A stretch of 64,000 nt of DNA, taken from assembly GCA_032358255.1 (NCBI GenBank), contig JAULBX010025275.1, forward strand, positions 186,001 through 250,000, read 5' to 3'. The notes beneath the pieces are model-generated. The model was not told the DNA's origin, did not search any database, and worked only from the letters and a program-made list of their open reading frames with translations. Below, piece by piece: positions 1 through 12,585 of this stretch. Within the stretch, counting starts at the first letter, position 1. Every line of letters begins with the position of its first letter. A program made the position numbers and the translations under genes. The stretch comes from Heterotrichella gracilis (taxonomy: Eukaryota; Sar; Xanthophyceae; Tribonematales; Xanthonemataceae).

Positions 1-113
1 CTTAACACTGTAGTTGCTTCCCTCTCGAGAGGGTTCTTATCTGTCTCCTACCCCAGTCCAGCGCTTGCACAAGTTGCTGTTGAGTGGGCTCTCCTCGCCA
101 GCCACCAGCCACC

Positions 114-2668
114 ATGTCGGCGTCCTTGCGGAACGCCTTTAAGCGGAAAACACACAAAGAAAGGGCGCAACCGTAAGTGGCGGATACTCAACCTTAATGC
201 TGGAGTCGGTGCCAGGCTTACATACGGCTTCCCAGCTGTGCCGTGCACCTAGTTACATATACCGCCATGGCGGGTGCAACCCTCTTTGTGCACACCGGGT
301 ACCAGTGAAAGGAACAAGCGCTATTTCAGTGGCTAACTACATACACTACTTAGCGTCAAGAGGGCTTGGGCGTCGCAGGCGGCGTTTTTTTTACTGCATG
401 CTTATATGCATGCATTGGCTGCTGCTGTGACTAAGCGTGCTCCCCGAATATTTGAGGCCAACCCACGCGGGCACCACTTAAGCGTAAAGGAAAAATTTAC
501 CTTCGCTCATTTCCCACCCCACCGTTGTATCCCTGTGCACCGCACACCCTGCATATGATTGTCCCCAAATATGCCTCACCTGCAGTTAGTAGTACCCCTG
601 TCCCATACCACAATAGGGCTTTTGACACTACTATAGCAGTAGCCAGCTCATTGGGTGACCTATTCTGTACCACGGGATGCAAGCACACGCCTGGACGAGG
701 TCCCTGGCCACCCGCAAACCCTAAACCCTAAACCCCATGTGCCCCGCCATGTAGTGCTGCCCGGAGGAAATATGGCCTCCTGGAGAAGAAGAAGGACTAC
801 CTGCTGCGTGCAAAGGACTTCCACAAGAAGGAGAAGACCATACAGGTGGGTGGCGCACCATGGCGTCGGCCATAAAACCCTAAACGCCAAACACCAAACC
901 CTAATCACTAGGACAGTTACAAGAACGAGAAGACCACATAGGTGGGTGGTGTAGGCCATGAAACCCCCAAAACTTAAACCAAGGACTTCCATAAGCAGAC
1001 CATATTGGTGGGTGGCATTGGCCATGGAACAGAGCTGAGTGAAGCTGGGAATCGCGCTCGCATGGAATCGCGTGCCTTTGGCAAGTGTGGAACCGCATGC
1101 AGCATGCCTCATGGCCATCGCTGCAGAGCCCATGATTTCGAGTGCCGTTCTGGAATGCATGTATCCTGGGGCGCTGGACGTATCCCATTTCCGGAGTGGG
1201 CGCTGGTAGCAGTCCTGTCTCTGCTTCACACACTATAGATTGTTTGTGACAAGTTAGCAGGGTAGGCCTTGCATGCACGCCTTGCGCTTGCATCCTCTTT
1301 CCTGAGACAACTTGCCACTGCAGACGCTGCGGCAAAAAGCAGAGGAGCGCAACCCCGATGAGTTCTACTTTGCTATGGAGAAGTCGCGGACGCGGGGAGG
1401 GGTGCACATTGGAGGGTAAGCATCAGCATTGTTTACCCTGTTTACTGTGGCACAACACCTTGTGGTTTAAGGTTTTGGGCCTGCCCCAGAGGGCTGGTGC
1501 TATTCAGGGTCTGTAGGGTTCACCTTTGACAGTGCTCCTGCACAGCTGTGGCCCATTTCAATGTTCACTTTGGGGTTCAGTTTAGGGTTCAGCCGTGATG
1601 TCTGTTCACGGTTGAGTATGTGAGGGCTGTAAGTAATTGACCCAGGTACATGCTTCTGTTTAGGGGAAAGCAATGACCTCCATGTAGGGTTCTGCTTTTG
1701 ACAGTGGTAAACCCCCTCCCCTTGCAGGCGAGACCACCAGGGAAAGTACACCCAGGACGAGCTGCGGCTAATGAAGACGCAGGACATAAAGTATGTGGCG
1801 CACAAAACGCAAACGGAGGCAAAGGTGTGAGGAAGATTTGGGGGGCAATCCTTGCCGCACCGGCTGCATGATAAAGGGGCAGCATGCATGACCCGTGCTT
1901 TTCCCTTGCCTAATTCCCGTCACAAGTCTCTGAGGTAGAGTATGTCTGCATGTCGCATACTACTGGCAGGTTTGTTGGTGCAAGGTGTCCGGGATGTTTA
2001 CTACCAGCGTACTATGATAAGGTGTTTAAACTCTAAAACCTAAACCCTAAGGTGTGTGCGCTCCATAACAGAAAGTGGACCGGTTTTAGGCGCAGCTCCA
2101 CCTTCTAGGTATTAAAATCCCAAACCCTAAACCCTAAACTCAAACCCTAAACCCTAATCTGCTCCATGGCAGAAAGGTGCGCAGCTCCAGTGGCTGGATG
2201 GTACAATCCAACGCCCTAAACCCTAAAACCCTATGTGCTCCATGGCAGAAAGTGGAGCGGCTACAGGCGCAGCTCCACCTGCTGGACGCCCCCCGCCAGA
2301 GCAAGCACACCGTCTTTGTGGACGACGCCACCGAGCTCAAAACCTTCTCACCCGAAGAGTACTTCGACACCCCCATGGAGCTTTTGGACCAAACCCACAA
2401 CCGCCTGCACACGGGCCAGCTACAAGACCCTGCACACATCAAGGCTGCTGCCAAGCTGGCCAAACAGGGTCCGAGCCTGGGTAGGAAGAGGGCGGCTGCC
2501 TATCGGGAGCTTGAGCAGCGGAGTGAGAGGCACCAGAAGCTGAGCTTGCTTGCGCAGAAGATGGACGTGGAGCGGCATGTGATGGGCAAGGGGCATAAAG
2601 TCAAGGTGGCGGAGGGGAGCGAGGGTTCTCCAGCGGTGTTCAAGTGGCGGCAGGAGAGGAAGAAATAG
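114..2668 (+). CDS. UTP11: U3 snoRNA-associated protein 11 (SSU processome, nucleolus)
   Basis: Exons 114-172, 755-845, 1324-1415, 1728-1824 and 2249-2668 sum to 759 nt, giving 252 residues; family members are about 250 long. Recognised by colinear match to UTP11: a basic start (MSASLRNAFKRKTHKERAQP), then YGLLEKKKDYLLRAKDF, NPDEFYFAM, GGVHIGG, LMKTQDIKYV, LHLLDAPRQSKHTVFVDDA, and a C-terminal AVFKWRQERKK. UTP11 belongs to the small-subunit processome and is needed for 18S pre-rRNA cleavage in the nucleolus. The ATG at 114 sits in ACCATG and is the only start that gives the conserved basic N terminus. Introns 2 and 4 hold decayed copies of the neighbouring exon edges and CCCTAAA heptamers. 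It lies head-to-tail with VPS53, about 1 kb upstream of it. Assignment is from remembered family sequence, not a search. Confidence 0.94.
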
Positions 2669-3699
2669 GAGCATGCCGTGAGACTTTGGCGGGTGGAAAA
2701 GGTTTTTTTTTGCAGTGCCAGACGGGCGAGTTGCGCAGTTGGGAGCACCAGTAGGTGGGTCTGGAGCGCCAGGCCATGAGAAAGAGGCACAGGGTCAAGG
2801 TGGGGTTGGGGGTGGGGTTTAAGCAGTGGTGTAGGTGTTATGCAATGTGGGTCTGGGCTGTTCAGTCGGTGTGTTGCCCATAGCATGTGCAGCCTCATGC
2901 AGCGCCAGCATATTTGCAGGATGTGCAAATAGGGTTTTCGTCGTTTCTCACGCTGGGGCTGGTGGTTTAAATTTTTTTTGTTCTAACGAATCAGAGTTAT
3001 TGAAATGAACCCAAGTCTGGGCCAGGGCGCCAAAGTGGAGGGTAGTCATAAGCCAATTGGAGACATGTGTGAGACATGTGTGAGGCATTCGGGAACCGTT
3101 CAGGGCAACAGCCGTTGGGATTGTAAGCTTTGTTATTCACATCCTAGGTTATGGTGAGCCGGCCCGCACTGCTTGTGACAGTGACTGGTGCAACCCAAGT
3201 CGTGGCATGTGTCACGCATGCCGCACAGCCCAATCGTAGGCACTTTTCTTCTTTAAAAATGACACCTCAGTCTGATACGCATCTCTTTCAACTTCACTGA
3301 CACATCGAATCCGCGAGCTTCTATCCACAACCTGGTCCACAACCACCCCATATGACCAGGGTTGCCTAAAATGATACAGGGTAGTGGGACCCACATGTAT
3401 ATGACGAGTATACATACTCGTTCAGTTTGCAGCAGCACGTTGATCTTGGCAAAGCACGGTACTGTTGATGCCGCATTTATGGCCCGATACGGCTTTTATT
3501 CAGCAGCTAAAAGCCTGAATCGCCGTTTCTTGTTCCAACGATGTGATGTGGTTGTGACCCATGGTCCACCAACCCAGTTCGTATGGTCCCTCATGGGGTC
3601 AGGACATGCTCGGAAAGCTGATACAGTAGACACCGCGCCGAGCAGGTAGCAGTTCATCCGCTGCATTGTTTCGAGGGACAGCCTCCCTCTGGGGGTGCG
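2669..3699. other. Intergenic spacer / UTP11 3' region
   Basis: No supported gene. Begins with a T-run near 2703-2710. A TGTAA motif at 3122-3126 could be the UTP11 poly(A) signal. The open frames here on either strand have no recognisable protein and overlap the 5' end of VPS53. Confidence 0.5.
3122..3126 (+). terminator. Candidate TGTAA polyadenylation signal for UTP11
   Basis: TGTAA is the usual poly(A) signal of chlorophyte algae. This one lies about 450 nt after the UTP11 stop. A five-base motif occurs often by chance, so this is only a candidate. Confidence 0.3.
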
Positions 3700-6600
3700 A
3701 TGGTCAGCATTGATTCGCCAGTCACAACAGCCGTGGAGGAGGTGGGCAGATCTGGCAGAAAGCTGGACCCATCGGTGGATGCTTTCGACAAAGATGGCTT
3801 CGATGCCGTGACGTTCATCAACGATACTTTCCCAACAGGTCTGGCCAGAGGGCCCCTTGGTCTTTGGACCAGCTGTAGTTGCATATGGATTCTTGTTATA
3901 ATTCGAAATATCCACAGTGTCTGATCCATGCAGTATCGTATGTGGATGAAAACTGCTGTAATTGCTTGCACCTGTGCAAAGAACCAGAAAGAAGAGTGCG
4001 CCACAAAGGCATGCCCATATGCATGCATATGAAAGGCATGTTGACATGTTACCTTGCAAACTGCAACGTAACGCTTGGAGTCTGGTGTCCTGTTGCAGAG
4101 ACGTCCCTCAATGGCCTCGAACCACTCATATCGAGCTTGAAACACAAGGTCAGTTGCCTGCTGCAGCACCAGTTGCCGCAACCTGTCACTTTCAAAGTTT
4201 GAATGCCACTATGTTTGGTCCTTTTCCTGTGTTGCTCAACAAGGATGCCATGGCCACAGTCCTCACCATGCCATCCACCATGCCACATTCAAATTTTGGT
4301 TTCTGCGCACAATTTCACCCCAGCATCTTGTGCCAACAGATCCGAAGGGTGGATGGGGAGATCCTGGGGGCCGTGCGGCAGCAAAGCCAGTCAGGAAGCC
4401 GAGCGAGGTGCGTTAAGCAGCTTTCCTGCGACAACCCATCCCTTGCCTGCGTATGAAATTGTGCACTATCCGTAGCCAATGGCCCTGCACCCACTCCTGA
4501 TAGTGCACCCCTCTCCTTCCGCAAGCAATCTGGCCCACCCCATATTACTGCACACCTTCCTAGCACCCTCACCCAGGGCCTCGAAGCAGCGCACCCTACG
4601 AGGGAAGGCGTTGCCAAAACTGGAACCCTAAACCCGCCTTGTTAGGGATGACCTGGCCAAACCCTAAATTTGAAACCCTAGTCCCTGCATCTCAAACTCT
4701 GAACCCCGTCCGTCCCAGAGGACCTGGCCATATCCTCAACCGTAAACCCCATCAACCCCAAAATCTAAACCCTGCATCCCGCCCATTCAGAGAGGACCTG
4801 GCGAAAGCCAAGGCAGCGATTGAAGAGCTTTTTGGCAAGATCAAGGAGATAAAGTCCAAGGCTGAGACCAGCGAGACCATGGTCCAGGAGATATGCCGTG
4901 ACATCAAGAAGCTGGACTATGCCAAGAAACACCTCACGCACGCAATCACGGTGTTGCGGCGGCTGGGCATGCTGGTCACGGCTGTGGGTGAGTGGCGTGG
5001 GTTTAGGGTTTAGGGTTGAAAAGCGTAATGATTTAGGGTTCAGGGCTTCCTTGCACCGACGCCTGCCCTACTGTATGCAAACCAACTTTCGTACATTGGT
5101 CGCAGCATTTTGTATTCTTAAACATGTATTGTAATTGTTTTTTATAAACAGCTTCAAACATTTTAACAACAGCCACATTTTTTTTATATGTTCCCTGCCT
5201 CTGACTCCTGCCACGCCGTGTGCAGACCAGCTTGAGTCTTGCGTTGAGCGCAGCGAGTATGGCGAGGCTGCTCAGCTGGTCGAGGCGGTGCAGCAGCTGT
5301 ACTCGCACTTCCAGACATTCAACCAGATACCAAAGGTGGGTCCTACAAGCAAGTGGCCGATTAGCTACTTATGAGGTAAGCAGCAGCGCACCACACCCAG
5401 GTCGCATCGCAAGCTCATGGGCGGCATGCCATGTGGCACGCCATCATGCCACGTGGGCATGCCGCCCATGAGCCAGGGCGGCATGCCCAAGGCGGTGCAG
5501 CAGGACCGCACCGGGTGCACCCTTCCACCTGCGTTGCACCACGCACCGCATGGCCAGTTCCCCCCCATCACACCCCCACCCCTACCACACACACACACCA
5601 AAACAACCCACCCCACATGGCGCAGGTTGCGGAGCTGGGCGGGCGGCTAACTACCCTCCAAAAGGCGCTGCAGATGAACGTCATGCGGGAATTCGAGCTG
5701 CTGGGCACCGGTGAGGACAGCCCCGACCCGCTGCTGCTCGAGAAGCTCAAGAGCTGCTGCGCGGTGGCGGAGGCGCTGGGGTACAAGGTGGGTAGGGTTT
5801 AGGGTTGGTGGTGAGGGGACCGGGTGTAAGGTACACTGCCGGAGGAGACAGGTGAGCACATGGTTGTACCAGGAGAGCACTAAGTTATATTTTATCTTTT
5901 GTAAAACTAATATGGTAATACATCCCCCTGTCAAACTATGTGTGCAGCAAGGAGATGGGCACACAGATTTTGCAAACACCACATGTCATGGCGTCCCTCT
6001 ACCCACCCCATTATCCCACCCGCAGGCACGCGACGACCTCATCGACTACGTGTGCCGCAAGGAGATGGGGGTGTACACCCAGATCTTTGCAACCACAGGC
6101 GACACAGCCCAGCTGGACCGCACCGAGCGCCGGTACGCGTGGCTGCGCAAGCGGCTGCGGGCGCGCGAGGCCATCTGGGGCCTGTTCCCGCCCGCCTGGC
6201 GCCTGCCGCAGCTGCTGTGCATGATGTTCTGCCAGATCACCAAGTCGCACCTGGCCGAGATCCTGGATACCAAGGTGGGTGGGCAAGGGGTGGGGTGGGT
6301 GTGGCTGTAAAGGGGCGGTGCGTTTGGCTGTGCAAGCGGCTGCTTACATGGTGGTCTGTCAGTGCATGATGTCGCAGGTGGCGGGGACACTTGATACCAA
6401 AGTGCAGTCTAGCGGCCAGCGCACGCAGCGTTGAGGTGCTAGTCCTAACGCCTAAACCACAAACGTATCCTGTGAGTTGTACAGCGTCAGCAGGAGGGGT
6501 CCTAAAACCCCTAGACAGGGTCCGCAGGAGGGACCGCACACCGTGGCTGGCCCTCGCATGTGCCGCGTGCAGCCTGGCGCTTGTGGCAGCTTGGGGGCCT

Positions 6601-9600
6601 GACCCCACACCTTGACCGACCACTCATCCTAAACCCTGAACCCTAAAACCCTTGCCTGCAGGCTGGCGACCTGGGCAGCAGCGTTGAGGGCCTGCTGCTG
6701 GCTGTGAAGTCCACCAACGACTTTGAAGGGGAGCTGGCGGCAAAGTATGGAGAGGACATGGGGGAGGGGGACGAGGTGGGTGCTGGGAGTTTGGGAAATG
6801 GGGGGGGTGGGGGGGAGCATAGTATGGAAAATATGGGGGAGGATGACCTTGGGTGGGTGTCATCTGCTGGGTTTCTTTGCTGCTGACCCCTTGAGGGTTT
6901 TGTAAATTCATTTCATCTTTTAGTGCCTTTGACAATAAAAATTGAAAACTATATTCATGCTAGAAAAAAACTTCGATATTAATATATTGCTCTTCCTTTT
7001 TCCCTCAGGACGACAGCGATGACGACGACCACATCTCCGCCTCCCGTGTGCGCCAGAAATATGAGCGCATGGCCAAAGAGCGGCAGCGGCAGGCGGAGGA
7101 GGAGGGGGGGCCGGGAGGGGCGGCTGCCAGGGAGGCCCGGGAGCGCCAGATGGGTGCCGCGGCTGCCACCATCACCTTCAGGGGGGCCATTGGATCGGTG
7201 TTCAACAAGCACCTGCGGTGGGTGGCGTGCCTGGGTGTTATGCGGCGTATATACGGGTATTTCCGTTGTATATATGGGCCACATGGACATCTTTATTTCC
7301 TATTCCAAACTTCAAATTTTCTTAAATCCAATATCATTGTATTTTTTCGCTGAGAACCTCAGCTGATGTGTTCCATGTTATCTTTGTTTCCAAACCTGCT
7401 CACATCTGTTTGGTAGTTTTTGCCTCCACCCCAGGCGCTACGTCGATGCCGAGGAAAAGGAGCCCTGGACTGGTTTGCCCTTTCTAAATAAACTTGCAAA
7501 GACAAGAGGTATTGATCATAGATTCAATCAGATGAACTCCATTCATTATCTGTTTTCCCCAGGCACTATGTTGATGCAGAAGAGAAGTCGCTGCTGGCCT
7601 CCCTGGACCAGCTGGTGAGGGAGGAGAAGTGGGTGGCGCTTGAGGGCGAGGGCAGGGCGGGGGTGCTGCACAGCGCCAACGAGCTGCTGGCCATGATCAA
7701 GAAGTCGCTCACGCGCTGCAGCAAGTTTGTCACGCGGGGGCAGGCAATGGTGGAGCTGTCCAAGGCGTTCCAGGTGGGTGGGTGGGGGGGGTGGAGGTGG
7801 CGGGGTAATGTTGTCCTTCACCAAGTACTCCTAAGGCTTTAGGTGGGGGGGTGGGGTGGAGGTGGGTAGCAGGCGGCGTTAACACACGCCTCCCTCCTCT
7901 GCAGCGCCTGCAGAAGCACACCCCAATGAGATCACCAGCCCATGCAGCGCGTGTCATAGAGTGGTTGCTGTAACTATACAGGCCGAACAAAGCACATTCC
8001 AATTCCCCCTTGCAGCATGTGCTAAAGGTGTATGCCAACAAGCTGACCAACCGCCTGCCCATGACCCAACTGGGCACAACCTCCGCAGCATCCCTGAACC
8101 CTAAACCCGCACGAGCAAGCTCGCCACGCCATGCAATCCTTGCGCGCATAATCAATATCAGTTTGTAACCTAACGTAATGGTTGCGGGATTATATATATG
8201 GGGCACATGATTACATTCAATTCCCCCTTGCAGCGCGTGCTCAAGGTGTATGCCAACAAGCTGACCAACCGCCTACCCAAGACCCAGCTTGGCACAACCA
8301 GTGGCACACCCTCAGCAGCCACATCCGAGTGGCACATACGGCTGCCTGAGGAGGAGGCGGGGGTGGTGGCCACGCTGGTGGCGACGTGCGACTACTGCAG
8401 GGCGGCGGTGGCGTCCCTGGGGCGGAGCGTGGCCAAGCAGGTGGGGGGTGGTGGGTGGATGGCCATGCGAGGGACGTGGTCAAACAGGAGGGAGGTTTGG
8501 GGTTGGGTATATACTTGTACACAAGATGTGAACAGGCTCTGAACACCATGCATGCATACTGAAGCGCTGTGCAATACCTGCCACTCCCCATCCACCCTCG
8601 CCTCTCAGCCCTGTCCCACCCACCCCCACCAGGTCGCCCCCGGCCTGTCCGGTCAAGTGGACATGTCGGAGCTTGAGGATGAGTTCCAGGCAGTGGTCAC
8701 GCAGTGCCTGGCGGTGCTGCTGCTGGGCACGGAAACCAGGCTGGATGGGGCGCTGGCGGCAATGACCAGGATCAACTGGGCGGCGGTGGAGACGGTGAGT
8801 GTGGCGGATGGTGGAGGTGGTGGTGGTGGTGTGTCAGTGTGGAGGTGCACCCCATGCTACGTCCGCAACTGCCCGCCAGGCTTCATGCGTGCACCCTTAG
8901 CTTCATGGACGTAAACCGAATTCTGGACCCCATGTGCACACCCATCCACTCACCTGCCTACCCGCAGGTGGGCGACCAATCAGACTTTGTCACAACATTT
9001 GGCCGAGCACTGGCGGAGTCCGGCGCCCGCCCGGGGCGAATGTTGGATGACAGCGCCTTCCGGTATTTGTGCGACAAGCTGGCGGCCTCGTTCGCGCCCA
9101 GGTACCTGGCAGCACATTACTTACCATGTATCCATGATCATGATCATCATTATCAATAACTGTTCCTGCAAATCACGATCATCATGAGTACTAGTATATG
9201 TAGTATACAAAAACTGAAAAATAGTGCTCTTCCTTCCTTCCAGGTACCTCGAGGACTCGTGTTCCTTGAATACGTGGTGTGGTTGCTCAAAGCTGAAATT
9301 TATTCTAATCATCATTTATTTATTATTGTGACTATGTTACTACCGTATTTGTTTTTATATGTTGTGACTACGTGGTATATCACTACGTTTTTTTATTTAT
9401 ACCTCCTTTCTTCCAGATACCTTGAGTACGTGGTGCGGTGCCGCAAGCTGACTGAGGCCGGCAGCCAGCAGCTTCTTCTGGATACACAGGCAATCAAGGC
9501 GGTCATGCTGGACTTCCCCGCTCTGGGTGAGTGGTTTTTGTGGGGGGTGAGGGAGGTTTATGTGTGAGTGGTCGTGGTGATGGATGGGTGTGCGGTGGGA

Positions 9601-10897
9601 TGCGCCCTTGAATGGGTTGACTTGTAACAATGCGCATGTATGCAGACCTGTAGAATCCAGCAGTGTTTTGAGCGGAATCACGGCATCAGTGGAACATATT
9701 GGACCATCACTTGCACTGACCCCCGCCTCATCCACCCACCCACCCACCCACCCACCCACCCACATCCCCCCCCCCGCAGTGCGCCCCTCCTGCCCCCCCC
9801 TCCCCTCCTACGCCGCCGCAGTCAGCCGAGAGCTTGGCAGGGCTGAGGCGCTGCTCAAGGTGGTGGGGGCCAGACCTGAGGCTCTGGTAGACTCCTTTTT
9901 TGCGCTCCTACCCAACGCATCGCACATGGACTTCCAGAGGGTGCTGGACCTGAAGGTGTGTGGGGAATTGGTGTGTAATGGTGATAGTCGTCTCCTGACG
10001 GCACTCCAATGGTACCAAGCCCAGGTTCAGCTCAGCAACGGCCGATCGTGTGTACAAAATCGCCATTCATACCAAACCCCTTTGCTGCCGGTACAGATCC
10101 TGAAGAAGGCGGAGCAGCAGGCAGTGATGGAGCCATACCCCACATGCTATCCAACTGGCAATTTATTTGCATGTTCAATTCTACCTTTACATCCTAATCA
10201 CAAATTTATTTCAACCCCCACATCCTAATTGCAATCTGAATTCTCCCCTGCGCATGCGCCCCTCGGCAATCTACGCAAAGCTTTGACCCCACCCCCCACC
10301 CACCTGTGCTACAGATCCTGAAGAAGGCGGAGCAGCAGGCTGTGATGGAGGCGTACCACACGCGCATGGGGAAGACGCCGGCTGCAGCAACGGCGGCGGC
10401 GGTGGCGGGCATGGCGCGGCAAGGGGGGGGCGCGGCGGGGGGTGGGGGGTTGGCTACGCGCCCACTCACTCGCCAGCTGACGCCCAACTCCATGCCCAAC
10501 ACACAGGACCTTGCCAACCGCTTTAGGTGGGTGGGGTGGGGTGTTTAGGGTTTAGGGTTGGTGGGTTGTGAGGCGGGTATGCAATTGGGCCGCAGGCATT
10601 TGCCTTGTGGCCTGGCATGGGATCAAGGGCATGTGATCATCTGCATGTGATCATGTGTGGTGATCATCCTGAGCATGAGATGTGAAGCATGTGGAGACGA
10701 TGCTGTGTGTTTGCATGTGCAGGGTGAATGCTGGCAGCGCCGCGGCCCGAGCGAGCGCAGCCGCCGGCACCGCCACTGAGCGCATGCGCGACACGTTTGA
10801 GGCCATGCGGGCGCTGTCCTTTGGGGGCATGCGGCGGGAGGGCGGCGGTCCAGGGGGCGCGAGCGGGGGCCCGCAGCAACCCCTGGGCAGGAGCTAG
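3700..10897 (+). CDS. VPS53: Vacuolar protein sorting protein 53 (GARP/EARP tethering complex)
   Basis: Seventeen exons: 3700-3838, 4099-4148, 4340-4407, 4791-4987, 5226-5335, 5626-5787, 6026-6274, 6662-6775, 7009-7217, 7563-7773, 8234-8440, 8633-8794, 8968-9101, 9417-9526, 9780-9955, 10315-10526, 10723-10897. The sum is 2685 nt, 894 residues. Colinear with plant VPS53: [144 protein letters not shown]53 is a rod-like subunit of the GARP tether that receives endosome-derived vesicles at the trans-Golgi. The N-terminal coiled coil is short and starts at the ATG at 3700. The last 70 or so residues are an Ala/Gly-rich extension. Many introns carry duplicated exon edges and TTTAGGG-like heptamers. 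Confidence 0.95.
5414..5472. repeat. Inverted repeat (about 25-bp arms) in a VPS53 intron
   Basis: Arms 5414-5438 and 5447-5472 pair along nearly their whole length with one bulged base and an 8-nt loop. The arm core GGGCGGCATGCC recurs at about 5477-5488. It could be a foldback element or an RNA hairpin; no expression evidence is available. Confidence 0.8.
8005..8108 (+). repeat. Decayed duplicate of a VPS53 exon start inside the preceding intron
   Basis: The segment from about 8005 repeats the acceptor and first 80 or so bases of the exon at 8234-8440 (both read TTGCAG, then [14 protein letters not shown] in frame). It then runs into CCCTAAACCC. It is the longest and best preserved of the exon-edge copies in VPS53. 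The copy is not needed for the conserved protein, so I treat it as intronic. Confidence 0.85.
9718..9770 (+). repeat. CCCA-type microsatellite at a VPS53 acceptor
   Basis: A run of CCCA tetramers, followed by a C-run, forms the pyrimidine-rich tract just before the acceptor of the exon at 9780. Confidence 0.85.
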
Positions 10898-12585
10898 TGC
10901 AGCCGATGTGTGACCCTGCGAGGCGCCTGCTGAGTGCTTAATGCTGCTTCATGGAGACTGGATACGTCAGAGCGGCATGACCGAGACCCTGGGCACCACT
11001 GGGCGCCTCCAGCTAAAGACCATACCAGCATCGTCATTTGGAGGAATGCAGGGGGAGGACGGCGGGGTTGGGGTTGGCGGGGCCTAGCAGCACCTTGGCA
11101 GCGCCTTGCACACGGACCTGGACACCTGCCGGTCACGGGGATGGAGTTGCCCCCTCAGGCGTGGTCGAGCAGGGTGCCATGGTGACCTCATGTGTGCACC
11201 AGCTATCAAATGACGCTGAGAAGCAGTTGCGCTGTTGTTCAGATAACAAGTCATCACTAAATGCTGGTTCAAGGCTGGCAATTCCTTTTGTGATTGTAGT
11301 TGTAACCACGAATGCCATCTCAAGTTGTGTACAGGCTTGATCAAACCCTGTGCTATCCAGTATATCAGGTGAGGGCTTAAGAATCTGATGGGTGCGCTAG
11401 GTCTGTAATTCCTGGCAGGATGCATTATATGATATAACGATTAGCTCCCTGCTGAACGTCAAGACTTCGCTAAAGAATGCCGTGAACACACTGAGTGTTG
11501 GATTCCCGCAGCAGCAACAATCTGGTTAGGACAGTGCCCTCTGCATGGCTGAACAGTTTGCAGTGTTGCAAAGCACTAACTGGCATGGTCACATGACAAG
11601 GACACGGGCCTTTGCCTATGGCGGGGGCATAGACATGGCTGGTTGCGCAGGGGCGTGCCCTACTAGGGTTTAGGGTAGGCCACAGGTGGCTAGGAAGGGA
11701 TTGTGCATAGCGTAAACTGCCACTATGATAGTGCATACAGGCCAACCTGGCCTTGCACAAGCCTATACGCGCCACCTGCGCGGTTCAGCCTTGTGTCTGC
11801 AAACGTATCTGAGAGTGGTGTTTCGTCTGGATTTACTGTGGACGGCCCCACCCACTTTAGGACTTGGCCAAGTGGGCATCTGCGGCTGGCTCAAAGGTAC
11901 GCGTACGTGGTGGATAGAGTTTATTACAGGGATGTGCGTCCGCGTGTCCTTCTATTGTGCGTACTGTTTGTATGAGCAAAACACAGATGAGCCCATGCAT
12001 GAGGGGGTGTGCATATGCATGCATTCGCAAGATAGCATGCTTGGCACGGTAACGCGTTTTTTGTTGGCACCAGTGTCACGGTGAATTTAAATAGAATGTT
12101 TCAAAGATTTATGCAAGCCACTTTTAGGTCAGAGTCTTGATCCCACGAATGCCCTCCCACGTTGAAAGCTGGTATAGCATTCAGGTTGACACCGTTGTAT
12201 GGTCCCCTATGTTCCACCGAAGAGTCCCTGCGTACTGCACCTGCAACCTGGCTGCCACGTGTTATGCACAGTAATAAGCACTCCATAGGTCGTCCACCCA
12301 CCAGTCAAGATTGTGAGTGCCTGTGCCACGTGCAGGATCAGCGCCTGTGTGCCTGTCGACTTGGCCAGCCATTCAACCAGCTGGAGAGGGCAACCTGTGT
12401 TGCAGGCGTGCAGTGCTAGGGTGCCAGGGAGCAGGGGGTGGTGACCAGGTGCACCCGAAGCCAGGCACTGGGCCACATTGGGGCGGCACCCCGGCAGAAA
12501 CCCCACGCTAGGGTCAATTAAGACGGCTAGGGTCAATTAGGACGACGCACACCCAAGCGGCAAGCTGTTTTGAGAATCCGCCACC
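10898..12585. other. Intergenic spacer after VPS53
   Basis: No gene supported. Open frames on both strands lack codon structure or family similarity. A TGTAA at 11301-11305 is a candidate VPS53 poly(A) signal. One TAGGGTTTAGGG tract lies near 11664. Confidence 0.5.

Noticed and set aside
700-960. CCCTAAA tracts as a chromosome end
   Set aside because: Heptamers are short, degenerate, scattered over the whole window and occur in both orientations inside genes, so they are interstitial.
3496-4181. Two minus-strand frames of 175-187 codons
   Set aside because: They overlap the first two VPS53 exons, which match the family, and have no recognisable domain.
9120-9190. ATGATCATGATCATC cluster as a regulatory palindrome
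   Set aside because: Low-complexity ATC/GAT repeats within a VPS53 intron; similar clusters near 10620 and 50770 show no consistent arrangement.
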